This document shows positions 61,636 through 64,000 of a stretch of DNA of 64,000 bases, piece by piece. The notes beneath the pieces were generated by a model, which was given only the letters and a program-made list of their open reading frames with translations, did no database searches and had not been told where the DNA came from. Source of the stretch: Paenibacillus camerounensis. Its GTDB lineage: Bacteria > Bacillota > Bacilli > Paenibacillales > Paenibacillaceae. The position numbers and the translations under genes were made by a program. The stretch spans positions 1 through 64,000 of the forward strand of contig NZ_CCDG010000049.1 of the NCBI RefSeq assembly GCF_000723885.1, written 5' to 3'. The stretch's first letter is position 1; each line of letters begins with the position of its first letter.

Positions 61636-62956
61636 TTTGTTCTCCAGCCTTTCTTAGAATAAGCGTTTGAGAGAACATGCGCGGCTGGGCCTCTGTTTCA
61701 AGCGATGCGAACTTCATTTCCTTTATCATTTGCTGCACGTTGTATAAACCCAGGCCGCGCCCCTTTCCTTTGGTCGAATATCCCCGCTCCCCCAAATGAC
61801 GTATATTAACCTTCTCCGCGCTGTTATTCATTATTTTAATCCGTTGAACGGCAGTGTCTTCTAATAACACAATCCACATTTTCGCCTCATCCGTCTGAGC
61901 TGCTGCTTCTATTGCATTATCCAATAGTATCGAGAGAATCCGCGTAAAAGAAATCAGTTCCATCTGAATCAAATGAATGGGCTCTTCCATTTCTAATGCC
62001 ACATCAATTTTCATTTGCTGGGCCATTATCATTTTGGCAGCCAGAATGCTTTTGACCTCTGATACATGCATGTTACGCAGCTTGAGTAAGCTGTACTCAT
62101 TCTTACGCATCAATAGCCCGGTAGGCTTGACGGTCTGATCATATACCTGCTTGACCTGCTCCCAATCCTCCAGGTATATCCCTTCCTCCAGGGTCAACAG
62201 AATGTTGGCATAGTCATGACGAAAGCCTCTGAATTCATCATATATTTTTTCGAGCTGATCTGCATAATCCTTAAGCTGGACCAGCCGCTCATTTCTGGAT
62301 TTTTCAACTTCTCTTTTCTGGATATGATTATATTGAAACTGCATATACAGCAAGGCAACAACAAAGAGCAGCCACATTCCTATAAGTAAGGTTCTATGAA
62401 AGGAACTGAAGGCCCCCGTCTCATTGCCAATGGTCAGAATCGGATACACGGAAAGAAGAATAATGACCAAAAGAAGAATGACCGGCAGCAGAATGATTGT
62501 GCTGGATGCCTGCAGAATTTCTTTATTGAGCTGCGGAACATAGTGGCGCACCAATCGAAGAGCGATTTCATTGATAATGGGCGGCGCCATCGCTGTGAAC
62601 AGATACGGTAAATATTCAATATTCGCAGATGATTGTTTGAAGATAAATCCGACCAGGCCTGTAATTGGATCTGCTGCAAGATAACCGATGAACGAATTCA
62701 CTACCAAGGCATAAGCTCCGTAAAATACACCTAATGCAGTAAAGGTTCTCTGATTCTTGAAATAGGAAATGACCACAAAACAGAAAAACAGCGTAATCGC
62801 GCCCCATACCCCGATAAACTGTGTAGAGACAAAGCCTATGATTACAAATACGGCCAGCCAAGCTGAACTTTCTTTGACCGTAAAAGGATAACGTGAAATG
62901 GACTGAAAAATAAAAAAGAAGCTTAGGATTTGAATGATCATGATTACATTAGTCAT
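61610..62956 (-). CDS. Sensor histidine kinase (AgrC/ComD-like, HPK10)
   Basis: 448 aa with ATG 62956 (GGTGG eight bases before; GTG 62968 also possible). Six to seven N-terminal helices (~1-215) form a peptide-sensor-like membrane domain. The phospho-acceptor is His in GFRHDYANIL (~251). The GHKL ATPase has ILLDNAIEAA (N box, ~350) and GKGRGLGLYNV (G box, ~412). Kinases of this class usually detect peptides; no AgrB/AgrD or ComC gene was identified. Confidence 0.92.
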   Translation of the reverse strand: MTNVIMIIQILSFFFIFQSISRYPFTVKESSAWLAVFVIIGFVSTQFIGVWGAITLFFCFVVISYFKNQRTFTALGVFYGAYALVVNSFIGYLAADPITGLVGFIFKQSSANIEYLPYLFTAMAPPIINEIALRLVRHYVPQLNKEILQASSTIILLPVILLLVIILLSVYPILTIGNETGAFSSFHRTLLIGMWLLFVVALLYMQFQYNHIQKREVEKSRNERLVQLKDYADQLEKIYDEFRGFRHDYANILLTLEEGIYLEDWEQVKQVYDQTVKPTGLLMRKNEYSLLKLRNMHVSEVKSILAAKMIMAQQMKIDVALEMEEPIHLIQMELISFTRILSILLDNAIEAAAQTDEAKMWIVLLEDTAVQRIKIMNNSAEKVNIRHLGERGYSTKGKGRGLGLYNVQQMIKEMKFASLETEAQPRMFSQTLILRKAGEQNEHLHTRG

Positions 62957-63306
62957 TTTGACAGCCACCAATCCTTATGTAAAAAAGATACACTATCGTT
63001 GCTGGCTAAAGTTACTAAGAGTAACATGTCAAACGATAGATATATCCGAAACCAAATTGTTCTGCTTGAATATGTTCACCAGCCGTTTCGTTTGTTTGTT
63101 GCATTTGAGCCGTATGTATTCTCTTCTTCTGTGTTATCTTCACTCTCAGGTATTTCTACCGTATCATATTATTGTTTCTCTGTCACACCCAAAGAGCGTT
63201 TCTCTTGCACTCCCTCGCCCGGTAATTATCCACGGCAAAACAAGCCCTTGCGATAACCACAGGAGCTTGTTTCTTTGATGCTAATGGAAGTACATGAAAT
63301 ATCCGC
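62957..63306. promoter_or_regulatory. Upstream region of the kinase gene
   Basis: 350 bases. Minus strand TTGACA (63027-63032) is a good -35, but the -10 is weak. A perfect inverted repeat GTTACT-aag-AGTAAC (63011-63025) sits in the spacer region. The CPBP-gene terminator is at 63237-63272. No convincing gene was found on either strand. Confidence 0.4.
63237..63272 (-). terminator. Terminator of CPBP-like gene
   Basis: Minus strand AAACAAGC ... GCTTGTTTTG with an inner CCTGTGG/CAAGG pairing. Confidence 0.78.
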
Positions 63307-63954
63307 TTATAAAATAAATACAATAGCAATCATCATATAAGAGTACCGGATGTTCTTTTTTAACATTATGTATATAAGGCCATATAGAATTGACATGAAG
63401 AAAGCATAGACCCCTGTTTGGCCTCCCTGGAGCAAAATGTGTATGAGTCCCCAGGTGAGCGCAAGAAAAATCCCTCCATACGGCAGACCGCCTCTTTTTA
63501 CGAGCATCTCACCGAATTTTTGTCCAAAAGCAATCGTTAGCAGGATCAAGGCAGCTTCAAACAAGTAATAAACATTTTGAAAAATGAATTCAACGATCCC
63601 ATTGTATTCTTGAACCGGCTTAAAGCCGCCCCATACTATAGTCGTAGCTGTAATGGCTAAGACAGAGATTACAACCGCAAGCAGCCATCCCTTGGAGTCC
63701 GGCGTTTCATTTAGCTTCATAAGGTCAAAGGAGTACTTCTTCCTCGAAAGCTTTATTAGCAACAGTGTCATACTCCCCCACAAAATGCATGTAAGCACCC
63801 AGTGTATACAATGATGAATAAGAGAATATTCTGAACCGCTAACGCCGAATAGCGCAGGCAAAACCATCGCCAGAACAACTTCAAGACCAAAGCCTGCAAA
63901 AGCATACAAGCCTAACGCCAGATAATCGCTTGCTCCAATTTTCTTTTCTGCCAT
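63307..63954 (-). CDS. CPBP/Abi-like membrane protein, probably lacking the catalytic Glu pair
   Basis: 215 aa, about seven helices. The last part (FGEMLVKRGGLPYGGIFLALTWGLIHI) resembles the CPBP (type II CAAX prenyl endopeptidase-like) region. The usual EE-x3-R motif reads with only one Glu (QKFGEMLVKR), while the Arg and the later His are kept. It may be an inactive or diverged relative. Such proteins are frequent beside bacteriocin and quorum-peptide loci, which fits the kinase and BcrAB-like neighbours. GGAGGG precedes the start. Confidence 0.65.
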   Translation of the reverse strand: MAEKKIGASDYLALGLYAFAGFGLEVVLAMVLPALFGVSGSEYSLIHHCIHWVLTCILWGSMTLLLIKLSRKKYSFDLMKLNETPDSKGWLLAVVISVLAITATTIVWGGFKPVQEYNGIVEFIFQNVYYLFEAALILLTIAFGQKFGEMLVKRGGLPYGGIFLALTWGLIHILLQGGQTGVYAFFMSILYGLIYIMLKKNIRYSYMMIAIVFIL

Positions 63955-64000
63955 AAGCTGAACCCTCCATCTAACATAAATTCCCTGCTTTTTATATCAT

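Noticed and set aside
62930..63278. Plus-strand frames of 108-114 codons upstream of the kinase gene
   Set aside because: Two frames overlap each other and the kinase promoter, with no ribosome site; composition looks random.
1..64000. tRNA, rRNA, integrase or transposase genes
   Set aside because: None recognised on either strand; the island at 50-58 kb has no recombinase gene of its own.

Overview
The window looks like a chromosomal segment of a Paenibacillus-type Gram-positive bacterium. The signs are ylxM-ffh gene order, strong AAGGAGG ribosome sites with frequent GTG/TTG starts, LplABC/Ytc-type oligosaccharide ABC transporters, AraC regulators fused to membrane sensors, many glycoside hydrolases, and moderately GC-rich genes broken by AT-rich accessory stretches. 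No rRNA, tRNA, CRISPR array, recombinase or transposase gene was found.

Layout. 1-8.4 kb is housekeeping: ylxM-ffh, hemolysin III, M32 carboxypeptidase, beta-carbonic anhydrase, small envelope proteins, a decayed LD-carboxypeptidase and DegV. 9.4-23.1 kb is a pectin-oligosaccharide locus: an LplA-type binding protein and two permeases for uptake, then CE8 pectinesterase, GH105, GH28, an esterase-like hydrolase and GH43, none with a signal peptide, plus a RhgR-type AraC regulator. 24.0-29.4 kb holds an orphan-substrate ECF transporter (S component, fused double ATPase, EcfT) in a tight operon with a PHP-domain protein, divergent from an RpiR/SIS regulator. 30-33.9 kb has OsmC, a CPWC protein and a secreted multidomain GH26 mannanase behind a likely CcpA site. 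34.1-37.7 kb holds an AT-rich orphan gene, a GNAT and a membrane serine hydrolase. 38.2-46.2 kb is a glycerophosphodiester locus: Ugp-type ABC importer, two GDPDs, a NagD-like phosphatase and GlpP. 46.4-48.1 kb has a UPF0173 hydrolase and a PaaX-like regulator.

48.2-58.4 kb is a disrupted yyaL (DUF255 thioredoxin-domain) gene followed by two AT-rich gene modules. Each module is bounded by another copy of the yyaL 5' end. The first carries an Mrr-like nuclease and unknowns; the second carries a lipoprotein, unknowns (one with a G10 tract at its ribosome site) and a leucine-rich-repeat protein. 58.4-63.95 kb is a peptide-resistance-like cassette: BcrAB-type ABC transporter, DUF4097 protein, AgrC/ComD-like kinase and LytTR regulator with a matching direct-repeat site upstream of the ABC operon, and a CPBP-like membrane protein.

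The two most unusual signals are (i) five intergenic elements from two unrelated sequence families that share one geometry: four ~25-bp blocks ordered forward-forward-reverse-reverse with start-to-start spacings of 51, 59-60 and 51 bp; and (ii) serial duplication of the yyaL 5' end, always broken at the codon just before the TCHWCH motif, with a 19-nt insert at two of the junctions.
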